Source: Thermothelomyces thermophilus ATCC 42464
Taxonomy: Eukaryota > Ascomycota > Sordariomycetes > Sordariales > Chaetomiaceae
Length of the DNA: 64,000 bases
Assembly (NCBI RefSeq): GCF_000226095.1
Contig: NC_016472.1
Location: 248,001 to 312,000 of the forward strand
Reading direction: 5' to 3'
Position numbers and translations under genes: made by a program. Within the stretch, counting starts at the first letter, position 1. Every line of letters begins with the position of its first letter. The notes under the pieces are model-generated. The model was not told where the DNA came from. It was given only the letters and a program-made list of their open reading frames with translations, and did no database searches. Shown in pieces: positions 45,801-58,114 of the stretch.

Positions 45801-48690
45801 TCAACGGAGAGAATAGCTATCGGCGGTTTAGCTCGTTCCTCCTGTCGTAATATCGATGTCGTTGTGCCGCCTCTTCCAGAGTCTGTAGTGGTCTGCCTGC
45901 CACTGTCTGTCTCTTACGATGGATCTATAGGATATGCCTTTCTCTAAGTATCGTCTGTTTGTGATCCTTGCATGCTCCCTATCTTACTAGTTAAATACGA
46001 CTCCGTTCGGGGTCATAGGTAGCTACTATTCTTCTAGCTAATGTCCGGGTCGTAATCTTTATGCTATAGTAACCCTAATATTATGTCTTTATTGTTGCCT
46101 ATATCTATAATGCTAAATACAACTACTATAGTCTTTCCTACTATAGTAATATTAATTAGTTTAGTTTCCTTACATACCTATTACATCGGAAATGGCCCTT
46201 TAACTATGCCATGCTTCCGCTTCATTCTCTAGGGTATCTATAGCTGATTTACAAGCGTTAGCGAAATCAGGTTTATCTCTGCTCTACTATCTACTAGTAC
46301 AAGCATTTCGTGCTATTTCCATTGTGCTATTATCTATAACCGCTTGTCTTGCCGCCGTCGTCCAAAGATTGCGGCGATTTCCTATGTTTCTGCTAGGAGG
46401 TCTTGATATAGTGGTCTCTTGCGCTAGTTCCTCCTATACTACGCTACCACTTGCCACTACGCGGGCGTTAATGGTTTCTAGGCCCCTCGAAGGGCCCTGA
46501 CCCGTTTCCTAGGTCAGTGCTAACCTCTTTAGTTATTCGGCTAATAGCGGCTTCGTCAATCGTACTCATTTCTATAAGCCATTGAGTGCTTACGGCTTCC
46601 TACCATTAGGTCTGTTCTACTTTCCGTCGTACGTGCCATAGCTTTATCTAAAGCTCCTAAATTCGTAATTTCTTTTCGTCCGCGTAATAGAGGTAATCGT
46701 TACTCTAGCACGAGTCCTATATATCTCGTCCTATTCCGTAGTACCTAGGCTAGGCTTGTCTTAGAACTATTGTAATGCTTTCTAAATTGCGGGCTTTGAT
46801 CTTCTAGAGCAATTCGGCTGCTCTGTTTCCTATATTGTAGACCTATTCCACAGGGTATAAGCCTCCGTCCCTGTTTTCCTGTCAGGTCGGCTAGTAATTG
46901 TTTTCGAATTTGTTGTAGAAGTGATATCGGCATTCGTATACTATACACTAGAACTAGGGCACTTGCGTATGTGCCTCGTATCGAGGGTATAGTCGTGTAG
47001 TGTCGCCTGGGAGGTATTAGAATTCTCTCCCGAATCCTTCCCACTATATGTAGATTGTAGGTACTCTAGTGCTAATATAGGAGTGTTTCTTCTAGTAGCT
47101 TTCCTATATATGCTTATCCTTTCTGTAGTTCGTGTGTATAAACTAGTATTCCGGGTTTCGTATGTCGTTACTAAGTTATTAGCTATTAAGATACTCGGTA
47201 TAGCTATCAGGCCCATTATATATTATAGGCTATTCTCCTTTGATAGTTTCTATAATACGTCAGAGTTCCCTCATTTCGTCCCTTATCTTAATGCTCTACT
47301 AGGCAAGTCGAGTCAAGCGCCCATCCTATTTACGCAGTTCCGTATTAAGCCGGAAAACTTCGTTATAATACCATTCGATTCGTTCCTAGAGGAATAGAAC
47401 ATTAGGTCCGGGTCTTTCGATTCCTTAGGTGTCGGTTGTCCACGATCTATCCCGCCTCTGCGTGACCGTGAAGCCCTACTATCTCAAGGCCGGGAGAATC
47501 GAAACTGGCGGTGTATATTCTCCTGCCATATCCTATTTGGCAAGACCTGTCTCTAGGTTTATAGTGACTAGTTCGGAGTATAGTGCTTATTTATCTTTAC
47601 CGTTGCCATCGTGTCCGAGACTGTCTATATCACTATCCTTGTCTTTGTAGCTTGTAGCTGCTACTTTGATGACGTCCTTAGTAGTTTTATTGATAGTCGT
47701 AATTTCCTTTCTAAGGGTTAGTTTCCATTCTTTCTTTAGGCTTTAGCATTCTTGCTTATAGTGCCCTTTCTTTCTGTAGTTATAGTAGGTAACATTGGAC
47801 TTGTCTTTGGTTATCTTCTTCTAGTCCTACTTCTACGCTACGTCTATATCTATGGCTCTAGGGTGCGTCCCGTACGAGGTACTAACGTACGCTCGCTTTT
47901 TCTTGTCGTTAGCCTTAACCGTGGTTCCATTCATTTGACCTCGTTTCTACTGCTCTCGTGTGTAAAGTCAATTATCGATCCTAATAGCCTATATAATATA
48001 TTTATCTAGAGTCTTAGGCTGATCGTACTTATATAGCTTATCCTTGACCTTTTCCTTTAGGCTATTATAGAACAATTGTATTAACGCCTCATTATTAAGC
48101 TAAGACTTAAGTATGTCCTATCTAAACTATACGGTATAGGAGGCTGCTAACTTGGTCTGTTAGAGATTGGCAAGTCTTTCTTATATATGAATCTTCTTGT
48201 CTTTGTTACTAAAAACTTTCCAAAGCTCTTCTTCGAAACGGTTATAAGATTAGAAGACTGCCTATATAAACGCGTCTCGTTCGTCTTTGTCTTCCTTAGT
48301 GAGATAGTCGTTCTATATAGGCTCGAACTATCTAAGTACCTTGCCCTCTAGTCTCGTAGCTATGTAGAGGACTTTGGCTTTGTCGTCCGGAAACTTGTCG
48401 TCATTAAGCCGGAAGTAGGATCAGAGGTTTATTAGGAATCCTATAAGATCTTCCTTAGTTCCTCCGTATTTGCTAGGTAGTTCGATCTTAATATGCTTCG
48501 CTTTAATAGTCTCGAGCGTCTCAATTTTAGTATAGGCCTCGTTAACCAACTTCTACGAGTTTTCGCGGTTCTCGAGTTCCTTGATTCGAGCTTAAGCAGC
48601 CTTATCTCTCTAGTCTAACTCCTAGATCTGCTGCTAGAGTTGACCAAGCTAAGCGAGTAGCTATTCGGCCGTGACGTTGGTAGCTATATC
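42700..48690 (-). pseudogene. Element G gag-pol (RIP-inactivated)
   Basis: Read on the minus strand: gag from about 48,690 (start codon mutated) with the zinc knuckle near 47,740-47,790, extension to about 46,300, protease near 46,290. The RT catalytic motif near 45,115 reads YYLDN in place of YLDD. RNase H near 44,350, integrase zinc-binding patch 44041-43859 (KKHYDFPQLI, NYDICNRSK) open, integrase C-terminal patch 43408-43160 open. The remainder has many TAG/TAA codons. Confidence 0.82.
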
Positions 48691-48753
48691 GATGTCAAGG
48701 TCGAAGTCACCTCCGTTCTGAACCATAATAGAACAAAGGGAGTAATAACAACG

Positions 48754-49181
48754 TATAACGAACCTAACTCAGACTTCTTCTAAAAGGGTCTAGACAGAGG
48801 TAGGTATAGTAGGACAAGTAGGCAGGTCGTCTAAGGGATTTGGTAAAGCCAAAGGGTTTATAACAACACTTAGAGTTATCTCTTATAGTAATTAGCAATG
48901 CTTAGTATGAGTATTATGATTGTGATTGTTACTACTAGTAAACTCCTAGAGTCTACTATAACGAGTGACTATCTATATGTATATATAATCCTGGGATCAT
49001 TAGCAGTCGTAGTGATCATTTATACTAGCTTACCTGGCTTATATTGTGAGCTAGTGATCCTCTGCTGGGATCATTTCTTGCTAAGCGTGATCCTGTCCTG
49101 ATTGGTCTATCATTCCTTCGGCTTGATTGGCCTGTTTGTGCTAGTGGCTTAGGCGGCATCTGCATGTATATTTCCGTGACA
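48754..49181 (-). repeat. Element G 5' LTR
   Basis: 428 bp, E type. On the minus strand it starts tgtcacggaaatatacatgc and ends aggttcgttata. Followed on the right by target duplicate agaac. Confidence 0.9.
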
Positions 49182-49186
49182 AGAAC

Positions 49187-49564
49187 CGTACGATCTAAGG
49201 ACTAATTAGGAAGTGATCACAGTAATCGCACTTCGATCAAGGCAAGCACCTAAATAATGATCGAAGGGACGTAGTAGCGATCATATAATTAGAACCTAAG
49301 GGGGAACACTTAGGAATAAGAGAACCAGACAAGTATATTAGATAGTTAGTCACTCGTTCTAGTAGACTCTAGGAGTTTACTAGTAATAGTAACTTACAAT
49401 TATAGTACTTATACTAAGCATTGTTAACTACTATAAGAGGTAACTCTAGTGTTATTATAAACCCTTTAACTTTACCAAATCCCTTAGACAATCTACCTAC
49501 TTGTCCTGCTTAATCTACCTTTGTCTAAACCCTTTTAGAAGAAGTCTAAGTTAGGTTCGTTATA
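49187..49564 (+). repeat. Element H 5' LTR, right part
   Basis: 378 bp that continue 41573-41629. The U3 starts like the A type but carries a different middle (gatcgaaggga.., gggggaacacttagg). Confidence 0.9.
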
Positions 49565-49624
49565 CGTTGCTATCACTCCCTTTGTTTTATTATAGTTTAG
49601 AATGGAGGTGACTTCGACCTTGAT

Positions 49625-52600
49625 ATCGACATAGCTACTAACGTTATAGCCGAATAGCTACTTGTCTAGTTTGGTTAACTCTATTAGCGAATCTAGGAGT
49701 TAGACTAAAGAGACAAGGCTACTTAAACTCGAATCAAGGAACTCGAGAATGGCGAAAAGCACTCGTAGAAATTAGTTAACAAGGCTTACGTTAAAATTAA
49801 GGCACTCGAGGGCGCCAAAGCGAGCTATATTAAGATCAAACTACCTAGTAAATATAGAGGAACCAAAGAGGACCTTATAAGATTCCTAACAAACCTCCGA
49901 TCCTACTTCTGGCTTAATAACAATAAGTTTCCGGACGATAAAGCTAAAGTCCTTTATATAGCTACGAGACTAGAGGGTAAGGCACTTAGATAGTTTGAGC
50001 CTATATAGAACGACTATCTTACTAAGAAAGATAAAGATGACCAAGATACGTTTACGTAGGTAGTCTTTCGATCCTATAACTATTTTAAAGAAGAGCTTCG
50101 GAAGGTTTTTGGTAACAAAGACGAGAAGATTTATATATAAGAAAGATTTGCTAATCTCTAATAGACTAAGTTAGTAGCCTCCTACGCTATATAGTTTAGA
50201 TAGGATATACTTAAGTCTTAGCTTAATAATAAGGCGTTAATGTAACTATTTTATAACGGCTTAAAGGAAAAGGTTAAAGACGAGCTATATAAGTATAATC
50301 GGCCTAAGACTTTAGATAAATACATTATATAGGCTATTAGAATCGATAATCGACTCTATATATAAAAGTAGTAAAAATAAGGTCAAATAAATAGAACTAC
50401 GGTTAAGGCTAATAATAAGAAAAAGCGAATATACGTTAGTACCTTATATAGGATATACCCTAAAGCTATAGATATAAACGTAGTATAGAAGTAGGATTAG
50501 AAGAAGACGACTAAAGACAAGTCTAATGTTACCTACTATAACTATAGAAAGAAAGGGCACTATAAGCGAGAATATCAAAGCCCGAAGACAGGGTAGAAGA
50601 TAGTCCCTAGAAAGGAAATTACGGTTATCGACGAAACTACTAAGGACGTTATCGAAGTAGTAGCTATAGGCTATAAAGATAGGGGCAGTGATACGGATAG
50701 TCTCGGACACGATGGCAATGGTAAAGACGAACAAGTACCGTACTCCGAACTGGTTACTATAGACCTAGAGACAGGTCTTGCCAAATAGGATATAGTAGGA
50801 GAGTATGTACTGCCAATTTTGATTCTCTTAGCCTTAAGGTAGTAGGGTTTTACGGTTATATAGAGGTAGGATAGATTATAGATAACCGATACCTAAGGAA
50901 TCGAAAGACCTAGACCTAATGTTCTATTCCTCTAGGAACGAATTGAATGGTACTATAATGAAGTTTTCTAGCTTAATACGGAACTATGTAAATAGGATAG
51001 ACGCTTGATTCGACTTGTCTAGTAGAGTGATGAGATAAGGGACGAGATGAGGGAACTCTAACGTATCGTAGAAACTATTAAAGGAAAATAGCCTATAATA
51101 TATAATAGGCCTAATAGCTACGCTAAGTACCTTAATAACTGGTAACTTAGTGACGATATATAGAATCTAGAATACTAGTTTATATATATAAACTGTAGAA
51201 AAGACGAGTATATATAGGAAAGTTACTAGAAGAAACATTTTTACCTTAGTATTAGGGTACCTATAGTTTATATATAATGGGAAGGATTTAGGAAAGAATT
51301 TTAATACCTCCTAGGTAATGCTATACGACTATATCCTTAATACGAGGTATACGTACAAGTGCCCTAGTTCTAGTATATAGCATACAAATGTCGATATTAC
51401 TTCCGTGATAAATTCGAAAACAATCACTAGCCGACCTAACAAGGAAATAAGGACGGAAGCCTCTACCCTATGGAATAGGTCTACGATATAGGAAATAGAG
51501 TAGCCGAATTGCTCTAGAAGATCGAAGCCCGCGATCTAGAAGGCATTATAATAGTTCTAAGACAAGCCTAGCCTAGGTACTACGGAACGGGACAAGATAT
51601 ATAGGACTCGTACTAGAGTAATGACTACCTCTATTACACAGACGAAAAGAAATCGCAAATTCGGGAGCTTTAGATGAAGCTATAGTATATACGACGAGAA
51701 GCAGAACAGACTTAATAGTAGAAAGCTATAAGCACTTAATAGCTTACGGAAATAAGTATGATTGACAAAGCTACTATTAGCCGAACAACCAAGGAGGTTA
51801 GCACTGACCTGGGAAACGGGTTAGGGCCCTTTAAGGGGCCTAGAAACCATTAACGCCCGTGTAGCGGCGGGTAGTAGCATAGTATAGGAGGAACTGGTGT
51901 AAGAGACTACTATATCAAGACCTTCTGGCAGAAACATAGGAAATTACCGTAATCTTTAGACAATGGTAGCAAGATAAGCGATTATAGATAATAGCATAAT
52001 GGAAATAGTACGAAATGCTCGTATTAGTAGATAGTAGAGTAAAGATAAACCTAATTTCGCCGATACTTATAAATTAGCTATAGATACCTTAGAGAATAAA
52101 GCGGAAGTATTGTATAGTTAAAGGGCTATTTTTAACGTAATAGGTACATAAGAAGACCGAACCGATCGACATTATTATAATAGGAAAGACTATAGTAATC
52201 GTATTTAGCATTATAAATATAAGTAACGATAAAGATATAATATTAGGGTTATTATAATATAAAGATCATAACCTAGACATTAGCTAGAAGAATAGTAGCT
52301 ACCTACGACCCCGAACGGAGTTATATTTGACTAGTAAGATGGGGAGCATGTAAGGATCGCAAGTAGATAATGCTTAGGGGAAGGCATATCCTACGGATCT
52401 ACCGCAAGAGACGGATAGTGGCAGGCAGACTACTATAGACTCTAGAAGAAGCGGTATAACGACACCAACGTTACGATAGGAGGAACGAGCTAAACCGCTA
52501 ATAGCTATTCTCTCTATTAATAAATACGGAGTACTATGATTAGAGTAGTAGGTTGAGATAGGAGAAATCGCTAGCATCGCTATAGACGGAACTAAGTTTA

Positions 52601-54560
52601 TATACTATTAGAAAACTAAGAGACGAGATAAGACTAGGGAAGTACCAAAGGAATACGAAGGATACCTAGCATTCGAACCGAAACATCAAGAAGGACTACT
52701 AGAACACGGCCTATATCCTATAGCCTTCTTTTCAAAGAAGCTTGATAGACTACGTCTCAATTATCCAATCTATAATAAGGAACTACTTACGATTGTCGAA
52801 GCTTTCAAGGAATAGCGACTATACCTTAGTAGTACGATTGAACCGGTATAAGTATATATAGATTATAAGAATTTACGATACTTTACGACGATAAAGGAGC
52901 TTAACAGACGACAAATACGATAGGCAGAATTCCTTATAGAATTTAACTTTAAGATCTGCTATAAGAAGGGTAAAGAGAACGTACGAGCAGACATCTTAAG
53001 CCGATAAACGGATTATATAGAAGGACGAATAGAAACAATACTACCGTTGTTCAAGGAACGAACAGACGGAATATTACATTACGAAACGTAGATACCTATA
53101 GAAGATAATCCACTTAACTCGTTCCTAGAATGTTATATAATCTTTCAAGAAGAAAGGATTAACAAGATATAGTATTAAGCAGCACTTAGACTACTAGTAC
53201 CTGACGGAGTGAAAGAAAAAGATAGGAAACTTTGGTACCGAGGCAAAGCGTATATCTACGACAAAGATCAATAGCTACGGATGATTCGAGAACTCTACAA
53301 GTCAAAACTTGGAGGATATAAAGGACTTACAAAGACTGTCGTATAAGTTAAAAAACACTACGACTTTCTATAGTTAACGGTATAAGTTAAGAAAGTTATA
53401 CGGAACTACGACATTTATAATCGAAGCAAAACGGCACGATATAAGCTGTACAGGCTACTTTAGCCACTACTAATAGCTAACAAACCATAGAGTTCGGTCA
53501 CGATAGACTTTATTATAAAGCTGCTAGAATCTAAGGACATAGCTATAGGAGTAACTTATAATAGTATTCTTACTATAGTGGATCGCCTAACTAAGTAGGT
53601 ATACTTCTTTCCCTACAAAGAGTTCTAAATAGCAGAACAGTTAGTAGATATAATCTATCGGCAAGTTACATTAGTATATACTTGGCTATAAGAATAGATT
53701 ACTAATAGAGATACCAAGTTCGTATTAAAGTTCTAGTAAGCATTAATATAATAATTAGGCGTCAATAGCAAGCTATTAATAGTATATTACCTATAGACTA
53801 ACGGACAAACAGAGTAACTAAACCAACTTATCAAGCAGTATCTCCGTTCTTACGTTAACTACTAGTAAAACTATTAGGTTATACTATTATTAACAGTATA
53901 ACTCGCTTATAATACGACGCTAACGGAAATAACTAAAGTCATACCGTTCTTTACAAACTATAGATATAAAGCAAACCTTAGGCAAGGACTAGAGGTTATA
54001 GTGCTAAGAGTAGTAGTTAAAGCGGAACAAATGTACACACTATATAAGAAACTCAAAAAGGAACTCGAGTTTATTAGGACTAGAATAAAAAATTACTATA
54101 ACAAACACAGGCTCGAGGGACCTTGCCTAGAGAGGGGAGACAAAGTCTACCTAATCGTACAAAACTTATAAACTAAATAACCAAATATAAAGCTAGACTT
54201 TAAGAAGGTCGGACCCTTCGTTATCGAAGAACGAATTTCAACATCTAACTACCGACTATCGTTACCATTATCTATACGACTACAGACAGATATTTTTCAT
54301 ATTTTACTTCTCGAACTAGCACCAAAGAATGCTAAGGTTGCTACACATATCAAAGCAGAGGATAAAGAGAAAGAATAGGATATCAAGAAAAATTCTAGAT
54401 TTACGTATTATTAATAGAGAACTGTAGTACCTAGTCAAATGGCTTGATTTCGGATTAGAAGACAACTTATAGAAATTAGTTAAGAATTTAAACTGCCCTA
54501 AGAAACTAGAACAGTTCTACCAGCAGAACCCAGATTAACCAAAGGAAAACCTAGGATAGA
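49625..54560 (+). pseudogene. Element H gag-pol with RT deletion
   Basis: gag starts near 49,630; zinc knuckle near 50,532-50,580; extension to about 52,010; protease near 52,020. At about 52,712 the sequence jumps from the pre-RT region (..GLLEHGL) directly to [13 protein letters not shown] of the RNase H region, removing about 1.0 kb including the whole RT palm compared with element E (about 36,010-37,010). RNase H and integrase follow (52,720-54,260) with many TAG/TAA. Confidence 0.82.
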
Positions 54561-55127
54561 ACTAAAGACGGCGCCCTAGTCGACAGTATCGACGGCATCA
54601 TTAATCTATAACAAAGGCATAGCAAGCGTCTCTTGCCGCTTAACCTCCTCTAACTCGTCCAAGGTCGACAGACTACGCGCTACCATATCGGCACCTTTCT
54701 CCACCAAAAACTCCTTCTGCTGACGAAGACGCCGGAGCCGTGTAAGCTTTTCGGACAACTTACGCTAAGCTTCTTCTAGACGGCGTTAGGTTTCATCTAG
54801 CTTAAGCTTGGCACGACGTTTAGCATCCTTGATACGACGCTGCTCCTAGAGAATGCAATCTACTAGAATAAACATTAGGAATTATACTTAAAAAAAAAAA
54901 AAAAGGGAGATAAGCTTATAGGAAGAAAGCAAGATACCAGAGTCATTATAAGAACAACCTTAACGAATATAGGCCTTATAACGCTTTATATATGCGATCA
55001 TTTTGTAGACAAGACCTTACGATGTGCACTAAGAGCAAGGCATAACGACAAAACCGTTCTTAGCGATATTCTAAGCAAGGGAAGCACGGTAATGTACAGA
55101 ATACGACTTCTGTTTCTCTATCAGCAT
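54498..55127 (-). pseudogene. Element H antisense ORF: Zn2Cys6-like plus coiled coil, one intron
   Basis: Exon 1 from ATG 55127 (MLIEKQKSYS) with VVMPCS and Cys/RIP-Tyr at C-x2-C-x6-C-x8-C-x2-C-x6-C. Intron 54919-54863 (57 nt; donor gtaagc changed to ataagc, T-run, branch cctaatg, acceptor ttctag), phase 1. Exon 2: coiled coil (RRIKDAKRRAKLKLDET, KLTRLRRLRQQKEFLVEKGAD), then RSLSTLDELEEVKRQE. Ends at TAG 54500-54498 over the pol end. Nearly the same as the antisense gene of element J. Confidence 0.72.
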
Positions 55128-55254
55128 TTTGTCAACATGGCAACTATAACGTAGAAATAGGAAGAATATAATACTCATAAGCGAAGGGTTATTAGTACTA
55201 TTTAAAACGGCCTAAGAGGGCTTTTAGGTCGAAAGCCTTAAAGGAGGGGCATCG

Positions 55255-55702
55255 TATTACAGATAAGCATATAGACGGCCTAGCAGGCTATAGCCAGGAC
55301 GCGAGATATTCTGACAGCTAATCACTTGATAGACTAATTAGAAGATTATCACCGCCAAGACTAAGGTCTTCACTAGTAATAATAACATGTCACCGTTAAT
55401 AACGTGGAATCACGAAGTAAAAGGAAAAGTAGAACTAGTGATAACTATTAAAGAAGGACAGACAATTGTATATATATAGCTAGCTAGTCACTCGTTATAG
55501 TGGACTCTGGGAGTTCGCTAGTGATAGTAACTTATAATCACAGTACTTATACCAAGCATTGCTAATTACTGTGAGAGACAACTCTAGTGTTGTTATAAAC
55601 CCTTTGGCTTTACCGAATCCCTTAGACGACCTGCCTGCTTGTCCCGCTTAACCTACCTTTGTCTGAACCCTTTTAGAAGCAGTCTGAGCTGGGTTTGTCA
55701 TA
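55255..55702 (+). repeat. Orphan C-type LTR inside element H
   Basis: 448 bp, tattacagataagc to gggtttgtcata, matching the LTRs of C (23972-24415) and J (60835-61280). It follows a C/J-type 3' internal region (54,500-55,254) and is followed by the H-type purine tract. Flanking bases (catcg and ttcga) do not form a target duplication, so it is not a simple solo-LTR insertion. Confidence 0.85.
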
Positions 55703-55735
55703 TTCGAGGACGAAAGACCTAAGGGAGGGGCATTA

Positions 55736-56170
55736 TGTTACGATTTAGCTATATAAGGTGACCTGACAAGGCATACGGAACTAATTAGGAACTGTAAGAT
55801 CCAAGGACTAATTAGGAAGTGATTATAGTGATTATACTTCGATTAAGGCAAGCACCCGAACAATGATCGAAGGAACGTAGTAGCAATTATACGATCAGAA
55901 CCTAAGGGGGAACACTTAGGAATGAGGGAACTAGACAAGTATATTAGATAGTTAGTCACTCGTTCTAGTAGACTCTAGGAGTTCACTAGTGATAGCAACT
56001 CATAATCACAATACTTATACTAAGTATCGTTAACTACTATAAGAGGTAACTCTAGTATTGTTATAAACTCTTTGGCTTTACCGAATCCCTTAGACGACCT
56101 ACCTGCTTGTCCCGCTCAATCTACCTTTGTCTGAACCCTTTTAGAAGAAGTCTGAGTTAGGTTCGTCACA
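55736..56170 (+). repeat. Element H 3' LTR
   Basis: 435 bp, tgttacgatttagctata to aggttcgtcaca, followed by target duplicate ctcta. Preceded by aagggaggggcatta. Confidence 0.92.
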
Positions 56171-58114
56171 CTCTAGTTATATATATAAAGGAAACTATAC
56201 CTAATAGGCTAGATAAAAACCTTTGTCCTTCCTTTAATGCTAGATCTAGAATACTAGTATACTATAAAGAAAAGGAGAAGTAGCTAGAATAGCCCTAAAG
56301 AGGCCTTCCTTCCTAGTCTAGCCTTCTTATAAGGCGATATTCTAGGAGCTTCCCTAGGTCTATTAGCCACTATAGAACCTTCCTTGCTAAACGATAGTTA
56401 TAGGCCCCTATACCCTGTAAAACGAGGTCTAGGTCCCTTTGTAACCGTATTTCCTAGGATTCCTACATTCGGCTTCTTAGTAGGTTCGGGCACCAAATAA
56501 TTAGGTGCTTAACAATCTCCCTCCCCTAGCTATAGGCATAGTAAGGGGTACTAACTCCCGGGACTTGAACCCTAAAAAGGAAGTCATAGAGGCTAATAGC
56601 TCCTATACGGGCCTATATTAGTAGGGAGCTCTAGGCCTTCGTTAGGCCCTAGTGCCTTTGTAGGCCTTCCTCTATAAAGACTAGACATAGGGGGTCCTTG
56701 TCCGATACACGCTATATCCTCCTACCGGCTTAGTCGGCCCTCTAGTGGTTGCTCTAGCTTGCTACCATGGCCAGTTCCGTGGCCTATAGCCTTCTTTATA
56801 GGGTCTATGAGGGGGGTCGACCCCCTCTATAGCCCTCCTAAACCTACTACTAAACTGTCGATCTTACTACCTCTAGGGCTATAGGCCTTGGCTCCTAGCC
56901 CCTTGCCCTAGTCCTTCTCTTCTAGAACCTCTAGCTTAGCCTATTGTAGGCCTATTAGATAAGAGCCCTTATAGGGACCTGGGGGGCCCCTAGGCCTATC
57001 CCGGTCTATAGGAGTAGCTAGTCAAGTTTGGCTTCGAAGTCAGCTAGCCTCTTATTAAGATAGAGGTCGAGGGGCGGTACCTAAGCTTCTGTTTCGAGGC
57101 ACCGGATAGGGGTAGCCTTATAGGCCCTAGTGACTACTCGAAGGGCCCTATATTAGGCCTTCGATAGTTCCTTAGTAGGGCCTTCCGGCTTACCCCCTAG
57201 CTTGGTAGGCTTATAGAAGTTCGAGGCCCTATAAGCTAGGGCGCTATAGATACACTTGGTATAGACCTTATAGGCCTATAGGAGGCCGGGGCCCTAGGTC
57301 TTTATAGTGAGCCTAGTTAGGGCAAACTCTTAGGTTTCTAGCTTTTTAGCTACCTTTATATAGTAGGGGCCCTATTATAGCCTCTAGTCTAGCTAGACCC
57401 TAAGGAACCTAGCCGACTTTAATAGGGCTATAGTAGTAATACCCCCTCCGGGCTGTAGGAGCTCTAGTAGCCGTGACTACTATTTCTAGCCCCTGTTAAA
57501 GTAGATAAGCTTACACTTTTCTAGGGCAAAAGCTATACCCTAGGTCCTAGCCTACTAAAGGTAGGCCTTCTAGGCCCTCTATAGCTAGCCATTATAGGCC
57601 TCCTTGGCCCTCCTGAAGGCTAAGAGGTTAGTATTGTTAGCGAAGCCTATTAAACTAACTATAGGGCTGGCCTAGCGAATGGCTTGGTAGAGGGAGGCTA
57701 TATAGAGGATAAATAGTATAGGGGAGAGGGGTAACCCCTATAAGACCTTAGCCCTTATTGCTATATTTTCCATTTCCTAGCTATCGAAGTAAAAGATAGC
57801 TATCTTATCCTATAGCTACTCCCTAATCTAGACTACTATCTACTTTAAGAAGCCCTAGCTCTATAAAGTGGCTAATAACTAGGTATAGTTAATAATGTCG
57901 AAAGCCCCTAAGATATCAAGCTATAGGAAGGAGGCGGCTACCTTATACCTCTAAGCCTTCTAAACCTGAGCTATAATAAGCCGGATAGCTAGTTCGGTAG
58001 ACCTATATTCCTAGTTACCTATCTATTTAGCTAGGAGGAGCCTATAGGCCTCTATAATAGCCATTACCTTCTAGGTAACTATAGCCTCTAGTACCTTACT
58101 TATTATTAGTAAGA

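Larger units (their letters stand above)
41630..49181 (-). mobile_element. Element G: complete Gypsy retrotransposon, minus strand, nested in H's 5' LTR
   Basis: 7552 bp with LTRs 48754-49181 (5') and 41630-42057 (3'), both 428 bp and of the E type. Target duplication agaac at 41625-41629 and 49182-49186. The H LTR is rebuilt exactly when G is removed. Its frames are RIP-mutated but the antisense gene is the best preserved of the set. Confidence 0.93.
41573..56170 (+). mobile_element. Element H: Gypsy retrotransposon with element G in its 5' LTR; chimeric 3' end
   Basis: The 5' LTR is split: 41573-41629 plus 49187-49564 (57 + 378 = 435 bp). The 3' LTR is 55736-56170 (435 bp). Target duplication ctcta at 41568-41572 and 56171-56175. 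The internal part 49565-55735 lacks about 1.0 kb of pol including RT (junction near 52,712) and contains a foreign C-type LTR at 55255-55702 just before its own purine tract and 3' LTR. Confidence 0.88.
41509..58114 (-). mobile_element. Tad-like LINE L2, interrupted by element H
   Basis: The minus-strand LINE has its (ATT)n tail at 41513-41530, continues to 41572, is split by element H (target duplicate ctcta), and resumes at 56176-58114, where element I cuts it. A reverse transcriptase is readable on the minus strand near 57,560-57,950: an FDIINYTQLL-type block, then GLPLSPILFILYIASLY, then VSLIGFANNTNLLAF (the family's FADD as FANN). This is the palm-domain pattern of Tad/Jockey-like fungal LINEs. 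It is RIP-inactivated; the 5' part lies outside the window. Confidence 0.8.

Noticed and set aside
45726-45947. Ser-rich frame, with relatives on the other strand of A, D, E and H (17662, 28236, 35609, 52374)
   Set aside because: A recurrent antisense shadow of the region between protease and RT. Unlike the 3' antisense gene, it has no motif or splice structure, and pol explains it.
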